64,000 nt of DNA, from assembly GCA_946122785.1 (NCBI GenBank), contig CAMGYJ010000011.1:4774001-4838000 (forward strand), written 5' to 3'. This stretch comes from Linum tenue. Lineage: Eukaryota; Streptophyta; Magnoliopsida; Malpighiales; Linaceae. The position numbers were made by a program, and so were the translations under genes. The notes beneath the pieces are model-generated. The model made no database searches and had not been told where the DNA came from. It saw only the letters and a list, made by a program, of their open reading frames with translations. This document shows, piece by piece, positions 46,261 through 57,588 of the stretch (its first letter is position 1; the number at the start of each line of letters is the position of its first letter).

Positions 46261-46610
46261 AGTGAAGGAGTTGTGGTTTCGAAGGATGTGAATGTGAGTG
46301 GAGGAGAGCCTCTCAAGGCAAAACCCCACTGTTATTTATTGCTTGTGGTAATGTTGAGTAGGAAGTCAAGGGGGTACTATGCCTAAGGAAAAGAGGAAGA
46401 ATGCTTGGAGGAAAAAGACGAAGGAAGCTTTGGCCAAAAGAAGGAGAAGGCCAAAGCTAAGTTGGTCAACCAAGAGGGCCAACTCATGGCTCTAAGATGG
46501 GAGGCTACAAGCCTCGCCCCGAGAGTGTGGTGGATCCACTCCTGTTGACATCACGTTCCAAGACATGATTGATCCCCAACAGTCAAGCTAATGACGATAA
46601 CTTAGCGCTT

Positions 46611-46628
46611 GTTGGGAGGCAACCCAAC
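46611..46628 (+). promoter_or_regulatory. Conserved hairpin after gag-protease, element 1
   Basis: GTTGGGAGGCAACCCAAC folds as a 6-bp stem with loop AGGCAA, preceded by TTAGCGCTT. Element 2 has GTGGGGAGGCAACCCCAC at the same place (54769-54752), with the same loop and compensating stem changes. The function is unknown. Confidence 0.65.
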
Positions 46629-46830
46629 GGAGGTTTGTTTTCTTTTCCTTATTTTCATTTTTGTGTCAAGTGAAGAGTTCAAGTGGTCAAGTTGTTTCCC
46701 CATACCAAGTTTTGTGGTTTTGCGTTTTGAGGTTGTGTTGAGATCGATTAGGAGGCACGATGGAATAGGTTGAGTCAAATTTTTCTCAGAAGTGCCCTGT
46801 TTCCACTGAAGTTCACGGACGGATTGCTGA

Positions 46831-47336
46831 GTTCACGATCTTACAAGACCGTGAACAGGCAAACGCGTCCGTGAACTTGGCGCTTCTGCATGTTCACCAT
46901 CTGTCGAACAACCTCAGTTTATGGATGGATTTGAGTGTTCACGGTCTCTAAGACCGTGAACAAGGAAACGCGTCCGTGAACTCAATGCTTCGCCTATAAA
47001 AGGGGCGTGAACGGCGACTCTTCACTTCACGACCCAAAACTCGTCGGAAAGTTCGAATTCTCGCCGGGAAAACCGCAAAATTTCGACGGTTTTTTTCATT
47101 TTTCAGCCATTTCCTGCAAGCAAAACCCAAAACCAACTTCATACCCATTCCTCCCTCGTCAAAACCGGCCTATGCTGCGCTTTTGGGGAGATTTGGGGCA
47201 AGTTTTTTCCGGTCAAGTCATCGTCGGCGAGTCTTCGACGAAGCTCCAGCGACCCTCTCTGACCTGTTTTATTGTTGCCATTTTTCGCCTCCTCGCCTGC
47301 ACCTCACTTCCTCCTACGTCCTACTTGCGTCTCCAG
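46831..47336 (+). promoter_or_regulatory. Putative internal promoter and leader exon of element 1
   Basis: Two inverted repeats (arms GTTCACGATCTT/AAGACCGTGAAC at 46831-46856; GTTCACGGTCT/AGACCGTGAAC at 46937-46961) repeat the LTR's own palindrome. TATAAAAG follows at 46995-47002. A leader homologous to that of element 2 runs to GCGTCTCCAG at 47336, followed by GT, a likely splice donor. It lies upstream of the 3' ORF. Confidence 0.6.
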
Positions 47337-47989
47337 GTTGGTTTTTCAGCTCCACCTTGTTAATTTTGGGAGAATCAGATTAGGTAGTGAAGTGAGGATG
47401 ATTTTCATGCTTTGAATGTTGAACCTAGAATTTGGGCTAGGAATTAGGTGAATTAGGTCGATTGAATGGTGGAATGTTAATGAATGAGCCTAGTTGAGCC
47501 TTGGTGGGCGTGTTTGAACCGAATTATCTATATTTTTAGAATTAGCCCACCAAGTGCTATTTTGTGAATGCATGTGGGAGTTTATGCTTGATTGGTGGAT
47601 GGTAGCCACCGTGGTTTGGGTTGTGGTTCGGATTTTTGTGAATGAACCATGAATAACCACAACCATGCCACGGTGTGCTTGAGCTTAAATGTTTGATATC
47701 CATGGTGGAAATACGAGTGTGGGGTAATCTCTTTTCCTCCCAATGAACAATATTTGATGATTGTTTCCACGTATGGTGTATGTTTGCTAATTTGTGAAGG
47801 ATGGTTAACTTGAGCACGAGTACATCGGCTACCTAGTGCATCACCCGGAGTTTGGCGACAAGTTGCCTACTAGAGGGACAGCCCGATTGGGCCCTCATTA
47901 GCGGCTGGACCTGGACATGTTCAACCTATTAAGGTGCTGAGTCGGGATGTCCGGGGTGCTTTGTCACCCCTAGTGGCGCCAGCTCTTGA
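47337..47989 (+). other. Putative intron region before the element 1 3' ORF
   Basis: T-rich, non-coding DNA between the proposed donor at 47337 and the first recognisable 3' ORF sequence near 47990. The acceptor could not be identified. Confidence 0.4.
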
Positions 47990-48927
47990 TGGTGGATGAG
48001 CAGATCTAGCACGATATCTGTGTGGAGTTCTACTCCACCTTCTCCCACGTCGTCCTGGCCAACAAGAAGAGTCGACCGCACGTGGAGTTCATGTTGGGAG
48101 GTTACCACGAGTGCTGACCTACGACGCCTTTGATTAGGCCTTCGGGCTCAACACCGCCCACATGACAATGACGTAGTGATAGTACACAGTGGATTTCAAC
48201 TATCATGGAGCATTCCGAGCCCTCAACCGCCCCTACCACGAGCAAGACGAGTTTGAGGGGAGCCGTACCAACGCAGTGAAGCTGCGGACTCCTTGGAGGA
48301 TCCTCCATACTTTGCTCACCCGCTTGGTCGTCCCCAGCATGCTGTCGGGCCATATGATACGAACAGAGGGCTAATTGCCCTTTACTCCATGAGGAGTCCA
48401 GCGGAGCCGATCCATCTGGGATCTCTGATCGCCACTTCTTTTGCCCGGTGTCTAGGGCGGAACAGAGTGGACACCATACACATGGGGGGCCTCATTACGA
48501 GGATGGCCCGACACTTCCACGTGGATCTGGCTTGGTGCACCAACGTCGGGAGGACGGAGCCCTTCCCAGTGGCGACCCTTTACAACCAGAAGCTGGTACC
48601 CCAGGGAGAGCGAGGAGTGGAGTACCTAGAGGGACTCCGACCATCAGGAGTAATCAAAGCAGCATTCGACTCGACTCTAGTGGAGCCTGATCCAGAGGGC
48701 CACCAGCAGAGCAGGCACCTCCTCGAGCACCCGGCCGCCGCCGAAGTCCCGCGCTATAGCGCCCAGCCCAGCCACCAGCAGCAGCAGAAGGTGACCTCCT
48801 CGTCTAGAGGGTGGATCACCTAGAGATGAGCTTCGTGGGAGTGACTTCCTGCCTAGACCGGCAGACCGACCTCCTCAAGCTGATGGCTCGACGCCAGGGC
48901 CTCCTTCTAGATGAGCGGGAGGGTCCA
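47990..48927 (+). pseudogene. Decayed 3' ORF (ATHILA-type) of element 1
   Basis: Across frameshifts it parallels element 2's 3' ORF: VEFYSTFSHVVLANKKSRPH with VEFMLGG, then SMRSPAEPIHLGSLIATSFA, IHMGGLITRMARHF and VATLYNQKLVP, and a final Q-rich part ending near MARRQGLLLDEREGP. It stops where the LTR of element 2 begins (48928). The family is annotated in plants as ATHILA/putative plant transposon protein. The position is that of env in retroviruses, but no signal peptide or membrane segment is visible. Confidence 0.7.
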
Positions 48928-50228
48928 TGACACGCCAAAACACAACACCAAACTGCGACCAAGTGGAATCGCAGTCCGGGAATGCAGTAACAGGCAAGTT
49001 TAATTATCAACCCGGGGTCTAGATCTACTGCTTACTCCGTGATTCTCTATTACCTAGCAAACTAGTTCGAGTGATTGTTGTGAAAAGTAAAAGCAACAAG
49101 AAAGCAGTAAATTGTTCGGGTTTCTAAAGCAGGCAAGAGTCACTCGGGAATGAGTCCCCCTAGCCCCTTAGTTAGGTTCAATTGCAATTCCCTGGGTTGA
49201 TTTACTGTTGATTAGACTGCGGAAGATCCGACAGTAGTTTGGAATCTCTTAAGCTGACCAAGCCCTCTCAGTCTAACTATCCGGCAGACGACTAGTCTTC
49301 ACCGGGATAGAAAGCTGAGGCTATGAACACAGAACTCCACTACTGGCGCCAAGAACACCAGTACAAAGCAGTAAACTGGCTAACTCTCGTATAGCCAATC
49401 TCCTACTATCGAATGAAGAGAAAACAAGAATCGGATTAGACTCAAATCAATTCATTAAACATGCGTCATTCGATTAAAATCAAACAGTAATATCATCCCA
49501 AGTCATTACAATCAAATCCCTAACACAAGGAACTAGGGTTCTTCATACCCAAGTGAGAGAAGGGTTCTACTCCATAGAGAGAGAAGAGAAAACAAGAATC
49601 GGATTAGTCATACTCATAACGATGAGGATAATCTGCTCCGGGACGATGATTTTCACTCCTATGACGATCTCCAAGCTCGATTCGACGAAATCCAGCTCTA
49701 AGACAGCTTCTAGGGCGTGTTCTTCGCACTTTCTCTCTCTAGGGCTCTGTTTTTGCTCCGAAAACACGATTCTCCCACTTTTGGCTCGGAATAGGCTCTA
49801 AAACTAGGATTTCCCAACTCGCACGGCCAGGGTGCACGGCCGTGCATACCACCCACTTGGCCGTGCACTCCAAAACGCGGCGTATCAATTAGTTCGACCT
49901 CAGGCTTCTCGCACGGCCAGGGTGCACGGCCGTGCGATCTTCAGGGTCTGCCCGTGCATGGCCTCGGCATAAAGCGCACGGCCATATTGCTCGCGTGCAC
50001 GGCCGTGCGACTCCCTGGTCTGCCCGTGCAGCTCCCCAAAAACCTCGCCATTCGTCCAATCTTCGTCCAATCGACCCCAGACTCGCTCCCAAGCCTTCAT
50101 TCACGTACTAGGACCTGAAATATCACAAACAAGCACAACCTAGCGTGAAATCGGCCTAAAACACGAGAATCAACACCTCAAACGGTGTAAGAACGAGGGT
50201 AAAAACATGTGTAAATGACGGTCTATCA
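48928..50228 (-). repeat. 3' LTR (sense) of element 2
   Basis: TGACACGCC...TCTATCA in plus orientation, 1301 bp. It includes palindromes TGCACGGCCGTGCA (49833-49846) and GCACGGCCGTGC (49924-49935 and 49997-50008). Compared with the other LTR, about 70 bp near 49425 is replaced by a 23-bp copy of sequence found 160 bp downstream (AAAACAAGAATCGGATTAG). Confidence 0.9.
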
Positions 50229-50269
50229 AACTCCCCCACACTTAACCGTTTGCTTGTCCCCAAGCAAAC
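50229..50269 (-). promoter_or_regulatory. Polypurine tract and adjoining hairpin of element 2
   Basis: In sense orientation AAGTGTGGGGGAGTT (50243-50229) abuts the LTR. Just before it, GTTTGCTTG/CAAGCAAAC (50248-50269) forms a perfect 9-bp stem with a 4-base loop. The tract primes plus-strand DNA synthesis. Confidence 0.82.
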
Positions 50270-52103
50270 CAAGTCAGACACTAGGTAAGCTTACATATTT
50301 CAATCAACCAACATTGGGGACAAGTCATAAAGGCACAGAACACGTGAATCGCACTGGTTTTCAAACATCAATACATGCACAACCTCAATAATAACAACCT
50401 GGACAACCACCACAAAGGACATTCGAGTGCAGCAAATCGAGTAAAGGAAGAGTCTCCCTATTGTTCACTGGCCAACCTAGACTTGATTCAACCACTTACT
50501 CAAAACAGTCAACTCATGCATCCAACTCAAGACATCAGAATAGAGACCGAGCAATCTAGGTCCTCACCGGGGTACAAGAGCATATAGAAAATGAAAATGA
50601 ATCACTCACTCTCGACCAGTGGGGTCAGGACAATTTGATGCGAAAGATGCGCATGCTATTTCTCTCAATACCTATCATCTCTTCACCATGATGGCAGCCT
50701 CTAAATGCTAGAGTTCACATATGGGGTGTCACCACTAACTAATCAGGAGGTCTTAGACACAGGTTCAAATGACTGGCTAGGTTTTGGACATGGGGAAAAG
50801 GCCTTTTAGGTGGTGGAAGTATTCATAGCAAAAGGTTCCACATTTTCCAAACACACAATCACAGTCAAACAAACCGGTATTTTCTTTCTGCTATTCTGCA
50901 TTACTCAATATCTTAAGAGCACAAGAGCGAAGGAGGCATAAACATCAGCATTTCCAAGCCAGACTGCTAAGAAACACTACTTACTGGGCATTATTCAGAT
51001 TTTTAGTAGTGGCTCTCTTTTGCTTTCAATTTTTTCTTTGTTTCACTTTCATTTTTTTCTTTTCATTTCTTAAGAGAGCCACCACTTCTGCACATATTTC
51101 AAACATCTGCCCAACTTTTAAGCACTACCTCCAACACTCACATAGACTTTAGCAGAAACAGCAGAGAATATATAAAAACCACTCTGTGGAACCTTCTAAA
51201 AGATGCAACAAGGGTGATTTTTTCCATTATAGACCCAAAAGAAAGGATAACACACGGCTCAAAGGGGCTGACTAGGGGATATGACACATCAGGACAGTCA
51301 GTTTTGGGCGTGGGCTAATCCTATGCCCCCATCATCTTAGCTAGTGACAACGTGAATGCTACACATCATGGAAGAGGGATCTATCGCACAAGAAAGAAAC
51401 GAGCAGGCTCAAATCTCACATGGCTACCTATATGCTATATCTCACATTCTGATACCCTGAACTAGATGCATAAACGACTGTCAAGAACAAGTAATCAGAT
51501 CAAGTCAGATCAAGTCACAGTTGGCAAACAAACAGTCGAAAAACTGAATCCCTACATCGTTCTACTGCACATCTCAGTCCTCATCATAGGTTGTCCTAGT
51601 CGCAAACAAGTTGTCATGCATTAATCCGAAAAACCAATCAATTCATCCACCAAAACACAGTGCCAATATGATCAAACAACAGTACTTGGAGCCCTCAAAT
51701 CGTAAGATTCGGACAGCGGACTAGGCTCCAAGCACCATCATAAATATTCCAACCGATACAAAGCATCCCCCCACACTTAAGCACGACATTGCCCTCAATG
51801 GAGTAGAGGGAAAGATAAGGGGAAACGAGGTTATCGGGTAAGAACACTGCTGGGGGACTGGAAGTGGACCAGTCAGCGAGAAACGAACGGGAGAGTGGAC
51901 AATGCTGCACAAATCGAACACCAGAAACACACTAGCACACTGTGCGTTAGGGATAAGTGTTAGCCCAGACGGCTACATCAAACCACAAAGGAAAAACCAA
52001 AAACAAAACAATGACTCTAAGTTCAAGCTCCGCACACATGGAGCAAACACACAAAAGTCTAAAAAAAAAAAACAAACACACTGAGACGGGCAACGAGTAC
52101 AGC
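50270..52103. other. Non-coding spacer of element 2 between the 3' ORF and the polypurine tract
   Basis: No coding frame on the sense strand beyond short ones. A CCCCCCACACTTAAG block near 51768 resembles the polypurine-tract region and may be a second, internal copy (sense CTTAAGTGTGGGGGG). Similar words occur at 53531-53541. Confidence 0.5.
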
Positions 52104-53469
52104 CTACTCGTCGCCAAGATCGTCGAGGTCGATGTCGTTCATGAACGCATCATCATCAGCAGCGCCAGCCGCACCGTCATGTGGAGGGGAGTCATCCCAG
52201 GGAGTCCTCCAGACAGGTGGATCGCCCGGAATCAGCTGAAGCAGGTGCTGCTGAACCTCCTGCATGCGCCGTGAACGGCGCTTCTCCCGCTCGATGTGGG
52301 CGAGAGTCACGTCCTGCTGAGTCTGGATCGTGTTCAGCCGCACGTCATAAGCATTCATCCTGTTCCGGTACTCGGCCTGATCTGCCACGTACTGCTGATG
52401 GAACTGCATCTGCTGGTCGAGGATCAGCTGGTTCTGGATCCTCAGCTGCTCGAACTGCTGGGCGAAGTAGTCCTGGCCCTGGAAAGTGGAGCTGCTACCC
52501 CCGAAATGGAAGTCAGTCTGTGGGGGATCATCAGCAGCATCAGCAGCAGCATCCACCTCCTCGGGATCCACCTCATCGGCAGCCTCCTCCTCTGGTACGG
52601 GCTCCGCGGGGATAGGAGGCTCCGGAAATCCATCAACCCACTGAACACCGTTCCTCTCTCGCAACAGCAGCATCTTCCCGATCGTCGCGCTGCCAAAGAT
52701 GAGGGTGTCCCCCTCCTTGGTGCACCCCTGCAGTGAAAGGCCAAAGAAGGTGACCAGGCGGGTGATGAGGGGGGCGCAGTGGAGGCTCTTCAGCTCTGTG
52801 GCCGTCTTCTCGAATGTCTTGGCCACCACCGAACCCAGGTGGAGAGGATGGCGGCGCTGGCGGATCGAATGGAGGAAGTACAGGGGTCAGGGGCCTCTTC
52901 GTGATGGCGCCGGCGCTGTCAGATGCAGGAGTGTAAGACTTCGCCAGCAGGTGGTGGAGAAGTCGGTACTCGATCTGCAGGGTAGATGCCTTCGTCCTCC
53001 CAGACTTGAAAGGACGCGTCTGGCCTGGCCGAGCCAGGCTGGTGTACAGCCTCCCGAAGTCCACCTCCGGTGGCTCAGTAACCTCGGTGACGTAGTCCGC
53101 ACTGTCGTCAAGGTCGAGGTCGAGAGCCTCGGCCAGCTCGTGGAAGCTCAAGGACCGGGGGACACCGCCCAGCCTGAATTGGACGGCTGTACTGTCCCGG
53201 CAACTGGTCGTGGAGTTGTGCTTGAAAGTCGTGCAGAACTCCCACACCGGCTCGTAGTAGACCGTCTCGCAGATCTGGAGCAGACGGCGCCATGCGGTGT
53301 TGGCGACCGCGGCGGAGAGCTGCTCGTAGCAGTGCAGTCGCCGAAACTCCCGTTTGGACCAGCAATGGTGGGCGCCAAACGGGGTTTCCGCGACCGCCTT
53401 GAAGCGCTCTGCGGTGGGGCCCCTCCTGAGATCCCGGATGAACGGGTGCTGGAAATTAGGTTTCGCCAT
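52104..53469 (-). pseudogene. 3' ORF (ATHILA-type) of element 2, one frameshift
   Basis: The ORF starts MAKPNFQHPF at 53469, four bases after a strong acceptor (T-rich tract then GCAG, 53477-53474). Blocks: WSKREFRRLHCYEQL, EPVWEFCTTFKHN, VQFRLGGVPRSLSFHELAEA and TLQIEYRLLHHLLAKSYTP. Then a one-base frameshift near 52875 switches to HPLHLGSVVAKTFEKTATEL, CAPLITRLVTFFG and IGKMLLLRERNGVQW. The tail is acidic (EEEAADEVDPEEVD) and then Q/R-rich, probably coiled coil, ending DLDDLGDE. The function of this plant family is not established. There is no signal peptide or membrane span, so calling it an envelope would be unjustified. Confidence 0.75.
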
Positions 53470-53473
53470 TGCC

Positions 53474-53968
53474 CTGCAAAACAACAACCCAACGTGGAAC
53501 CAAGAGAGCCAAAGAAAAGGTCAAGCCCACCCCCACACTTAAGAACAGATAGCAGCCTAACCATGGTTTCATCCATAGTTCGGGGGTCAAAAACTCGATA
53601 AATCAAGCATAATCTGGGTGGGGGTGCACATTCACAAGAAAGTAGGCAACTCAAGGTTCACATCCATATCAAATACACCCTCAAACTACATCATTAAGGG
53701 CCCCAACCGGTGGCCACAACATGGCATGGAAAACAGGCATTTCATCGAACACCTTGTGTGCACTATCAAGTTAAGCATGAAATTGGCCAAATTCTTGCAC
53801 ACAAGGGCTCAAACAAGCAAAGGGGACTTTGCCCAACATAATTCAATCACATCCCATGCATTCCCCTCAATCAATTTCACACAAATCGCATGATTCAATA
53901 AGGTTCTCTAACATACACCCTACACACTCAATTCTCCACAATTAACATAGTTAGGGACAAAATCAAAC
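53474..53968 (-). other. Putative intron in the 3' ORF transcript of element 2
   Basis: Donor CTCCAG|GTTTGA at 53968; acceptor TTTTGCAG at 53474; 495 bp. The donor context is conserved in element 1 (TCTCCAG|GTTGG at 47336/47337). The acceptor lies 5 bases before the 3' ORF start codon. Confidence 0.6.
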
Positions 53969-54630
53969 CTGGAGACTCAAGTAGAGGTGTAGGGGATGAT
54001 GAGGGGAAGACAAAGGAATCGACGAAACGCCGAAAAACTGGCCGGAAATGCTCGTCGGAGCCTCGCCGGAAATCGCCTCCGGCGACAAAAACGTCGCCCA
54101 AACTCGCTCAAACTCGAGGGATAAGCCGCTTTGGGTGTAGAAGGATTGGGTTTGGTGTTGGTTTGGTGAAAAAAGTACCCAAAGTGGCCGAAAAAATCGA
54201 AAAAGGGTGGGTTTTGCGCGGTTTTCCGGCGAGGGCAGAGGATTCCGGCGAGGGTTTTGGTTTTCTGACCACAATGGCCGTGCAGGCCATATAAATAGGC
54301 CGTGCCTCGGCTGCACGGGCAGGGGCGCACGGCCGTGCAAGAGTGGTTTCTGCCCGTGCAGGCCGACACGGCCTGGCCGAGCCGAGGCGCACGACCGTGC
54401 ACCTGGCGCTTTTGGCCGTGCACTTTTGGCCGAGAGCTCGCACGGCCAAGGGGGTATACCCGCACGGCCGTGCGAGGCGATGTGATGCCCGTGCAAGACG
54501 CACAGCCAGGCCAGGACGAGCGCACGGCCGTGCGATATGCGCTTTTGGCCGTGCACTTTTGGCCGAGAGCTCGCACGGCCAGGCCAGGCTGAGCGCACGG
54601 CCGTGCAAGCTGAGGTCCTGGCCGTGCGAC
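53969..54630 (-). promoter_or_regulatory. Internal palindrome array, TATA box and leader exon of element 2
   Basis: The array holds GCACGGCCGTGC copies at 54595-54606, 54521-54534, 54461-54474 (both CGCACGGCCGTGCG) and 54327-54338, the same palindrome as in the LTRs. About 30 bp beyond the last is sense TATTTATA (54297-54290). A roughly 300-nt leader follows, homologous to element 1's, ending at donor 53969/53968. I infer an internal promoter for the 3' ORF. Confidence 0.6.
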
Positions 54631-54751
54631 ATGCCGGAGCCCCGAAATGAACCTGTTTTCACTCAAAAACGACACTTGACTCTGGATCAACGTCTCAAGA
54701 CTCAAAAACACACAAAATCAAAGGAAAAAGAGTAAGAAAATGCAAACCTCG

Positions 54752-54769
54752 GTGGGGTTGCCTCCCCAC
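54752..54769 (-). promoter_or_regulatory. Conserved hairpin after gag-protease, element 2
   Basis: Sense GTGGGGAGGCAACCCCAC, same AGGCAA loop as element 1 with a covarying stem. It is preceded by AAGCGCTT. It lies 45 bases after the gag-protease stop. Confidence 0.65.
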
Positions 54770-54813
54770 AAGCGCTTCTTTACCGTCTTTTAGCTGGACG
54801 CCAGTATGGATGC

Positions 54814-57588
54814 TCAGGGAAGTGTAGGATCAGGTGCCTTCAAGAGCGGATCCACATCGCTCTTGAGGTACAGCTTCAAATGGTGGCCATGTGCGCGACG
54901 AATGTGGCCACCTGCATTTGCCAGCTCGACTTGGCCATCCGGCAAGATGCAAGCGAGTGAATACTCGGATGGCCAAGGTGGGGGCGGGACCAGCTCGTAG
55001 TGGTCTTCGGCTTCCTTTCGAGCAGGCTTAGCTGCCTGCGGTTTCAGCCGCCACTCCTCCTTGATCTGTATTTTTGGTGATGGAGTGGTCAGGAGTGGCG
55101 GCGACGGTGTGGGAGGCGGGTCCTGCAAAATAGGCAGCACAGAAGGGTACACGACAGACTCGTGCTCCTGGTGAGATACAGCATGCAGAGGTAACGAAGC
55201 AGGTATAGAGTTAGCAACTGAAAACGTTATTCGCTCCTCGCCGTCCCTCAAAACTAAGGTCCCATCATGCACATCTATGAGAGCCTTGGCGGTGGCCAGG
55301 AAAGGCCTTCCCAGTATAAGAGGCACTTCTGTGTCCTCACTGATGTCCAGGATAACAAAATCCATAGGATATGTGAATTTGCCAACCTTAACCAGAAGGT
55401 CTTCCACTATACCCCTAGGATGCACTACAGATCTGTCAGCTAATTGAAGGGTCATCCTAGTAGCACGGGGTTCACCTATGCCTAGTTTCATGAACAATTT
55501 ATATGGAATAACATTGATACTAGCACCTAAATCCGCCGAGGACTTCTCTACATGCAATTTATCGATAGAGCACGGGATAGTGAAACTACCTAGGTCCTTT
55601 TTCTTTTGCGGGAGCTTGTTCTGCAGAATAGCCGAGCACTCCTCGCTGAGCTCCACAGTGGCCAGCTCACTCAGCTTCTGCTTCTTTGAGAGAAGCTCTT
55701 TCAGAAACTTCGCATACTTCGGCATTTGCGATAGTGCCTCCAGGAAGGGCACTTGGACATTCATCTTCTTAAGCATGGCCATGAAGTTCTCGAACTCTGC
55801 CTCCAGCCTGTCTTTGTGCAACCGAGTAGGGAAAGGGAGTTTAGGGACATACTCCTTCACTACTGGTTGCGGTTTAGGTGCAGGCACCTCAACCTCCTTC
55901 TCTACTTCTTGTTCAACCGCTGGAGATGCTGCGACAGGGCTTTCTCTCCCCGGTTCCCGAGCAGGGGGATCAACAGTCATCTTGCCACTCCTGGTCATGA
56001 TGGCATTGCAGCGCTCATCCGGGGTCGGCGGGTGAGGGATGGTCTGCCCTGGTAGAGTACCAGGAGCCCGTTGAGCCACTGCCTGGGCCACGCTCCCCAG
56101 CTGGGTCTGGATATCCTGCAAAACGGCCTGTGTGTTCCTCTGGCCAGCTTCTAGAGCCAGGAGTTTACCCGAGGCCTTCTCCATGAACTGCTCAAAGGTG
56201 TTGAATTTCTGAGCACTAGTACTGGCGAGAGAACCTACCAAGTCCCGCAGCTCAGCCATCTGAACATTCTGTACTGGGGCAGCAGGGGCTGCACCTGGCT
56301 GCTGGAAAGGCCGCGGCTGTGATTGAGCAGCATGCCCCTGCATGGGCTGATAGAGAGACTGTTGTTGCTGCTGGAATTGCCCTTGTCTAGGCTGATATGG
56401 TGGCCGCTGGAAGCCTGGTGGTCCCTAGGGGGCTGGTGGTTTGGGATTTGGCCCAGCCCAGGAGAAGTTAGGATGCTGGCGCCACCCCTCATTGTACGTG
56501 TTGCTGTAGGGGTCATTGCGCCTGACATTGTTGATGAAGTTCACCTGCTCCTGGGGTGTGGTTGATTCCTTCATCGCCTGGCAGTCCTCCACCGTATGAT
56601 GGGTGCTTTCGCACCATTGGCAGAGCATCGCCTGCTGCTGTCCGGTCCCTGGAATCATCCCGGAACGATCGATAGCTGAAACCAGCTTCGATACCACCTG
56701 CACCAAATCAGATGACTAGGTGCCCACAGCATGCACACCCCGTCCAGGTGCTCGTCTCGATCGCCTGGCAGTGCCCCAGTCGTACCCGTTCTCCGCCATC
56801 TCCTCAAAGAGTTGATTCAGCTGTGGCGGGGTTTTGGTCAGCATGTTCCCGCCACAAACAGAATCGATCAGCTGCTTGTCCTCCGGGAAGATGGAGTGAT
56901 AGAAGGTGCCCACCTTGAACGCATCATTGAAACCATGGTTGGGACACCTGAGAAAGAGGCTGGTGTACCTCTCCCAAGCATCCCTAATGGTCTCATCCTC
57001 ATCCTGAGAAAAATGTGTAATATGCTTCTGGAGATCAGCTGTCTTGGATGGAGGATGGTAGCGGGTGAGGAACTTGTCCGCCAGGTTGGCGAACGTGGTG
57101 ATGGAGCCCGGAGGTCGAGTGTCTAGCCACTCCTTAGCCTGCCCCTCCAGAGTGAATGGGAAGTACCTCAGCTGGATGGCATCTGCTGGTACCCCATTGA
57201 TCTTGATTCCATCGATGAGCTCGTGGAATCGCCTGAGATGTGATCGAGGGCACTCTCCCTCCTTACCACGGAACACTACTGAACCGCGCCGCATGGTGAT
57301 CACGGAGGTGCTCACCTCAAAGTTGTTGGCTGGGACCTGAGGGTGTTGAATGGGTGACCTCATGTCTGCAGCCCTAGCGGTCCAGTAGGATCCCATGGTC
57401 TGCTCCTCCGGGATCACATCACGGTTCTCTGGATCAGCCATCTCGCCTTCTTCTTCTTCTTCTAACTGCAGCTGTGATAGCTCCTCCTCCGCAGCCAGTC
57501 GTGCCTTTAGAGCCCGCTTGAAGTTCCTGCAAGTTCGTTCAAGCTCCTGGTCTAACGGTAGTAGATCTCCCGACTGGCTACGGGTCAT
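54814..57588 (-). pseudogene. gag-protease polyprotein of element 2, two in-frame TAG codons
   Basis: A single 925-codon frame is interrupted only by TAG at 56718-56716 and TAG at 56427-56425. N-terminal gag: MTRSQSGDLLP, VFRGKEGECPRSHLRRFHEL, GQAKEWLDTRPPGSI, TRYHPPSKTADLQKHITHF and DETIRDAWERYTSLFLRC. After the first TAG comes the zinc knuckle CQWCESTHHTVEDC (CX2CX4HX4C). After the second come a Q/P-rich linker and the aspartic protease: SADLGASINVIPYKLFMKLG near 55530, DFVILDISEDTEVPLILGRP and TAKALIDVHDG. It makes the capsid and processes the polyprotein. No reverse transcriptase follows the protease. Both TAGs are single C-to-T changes away from CAG. The start is the first ATG after the primer site. 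Confidence 0.88.

Noticed and set aside
52104..53469. Calling the 3' ORF a retroviral envelope gene
   Set aside because: No signal peptide, membrane span or fusion-like segment can be seen; only the position resembles env.
52181..53601. Long plus-strand frames (144, 146 and 300 codons) opposite the 3' ORF of element 2
   Set aside because: They are antisense shadows of a GC-rich coding region; no family signal, while the minus strand has a recognisable ATHILA-type protein.
54207..54735. Several overlapping frames on both strands (up to 244 codons)
   Set aside because: They arise from the palindromic GCACGGCCGTGC array and GC-rich leader, which lack stops in many frames; translations are low complexity.
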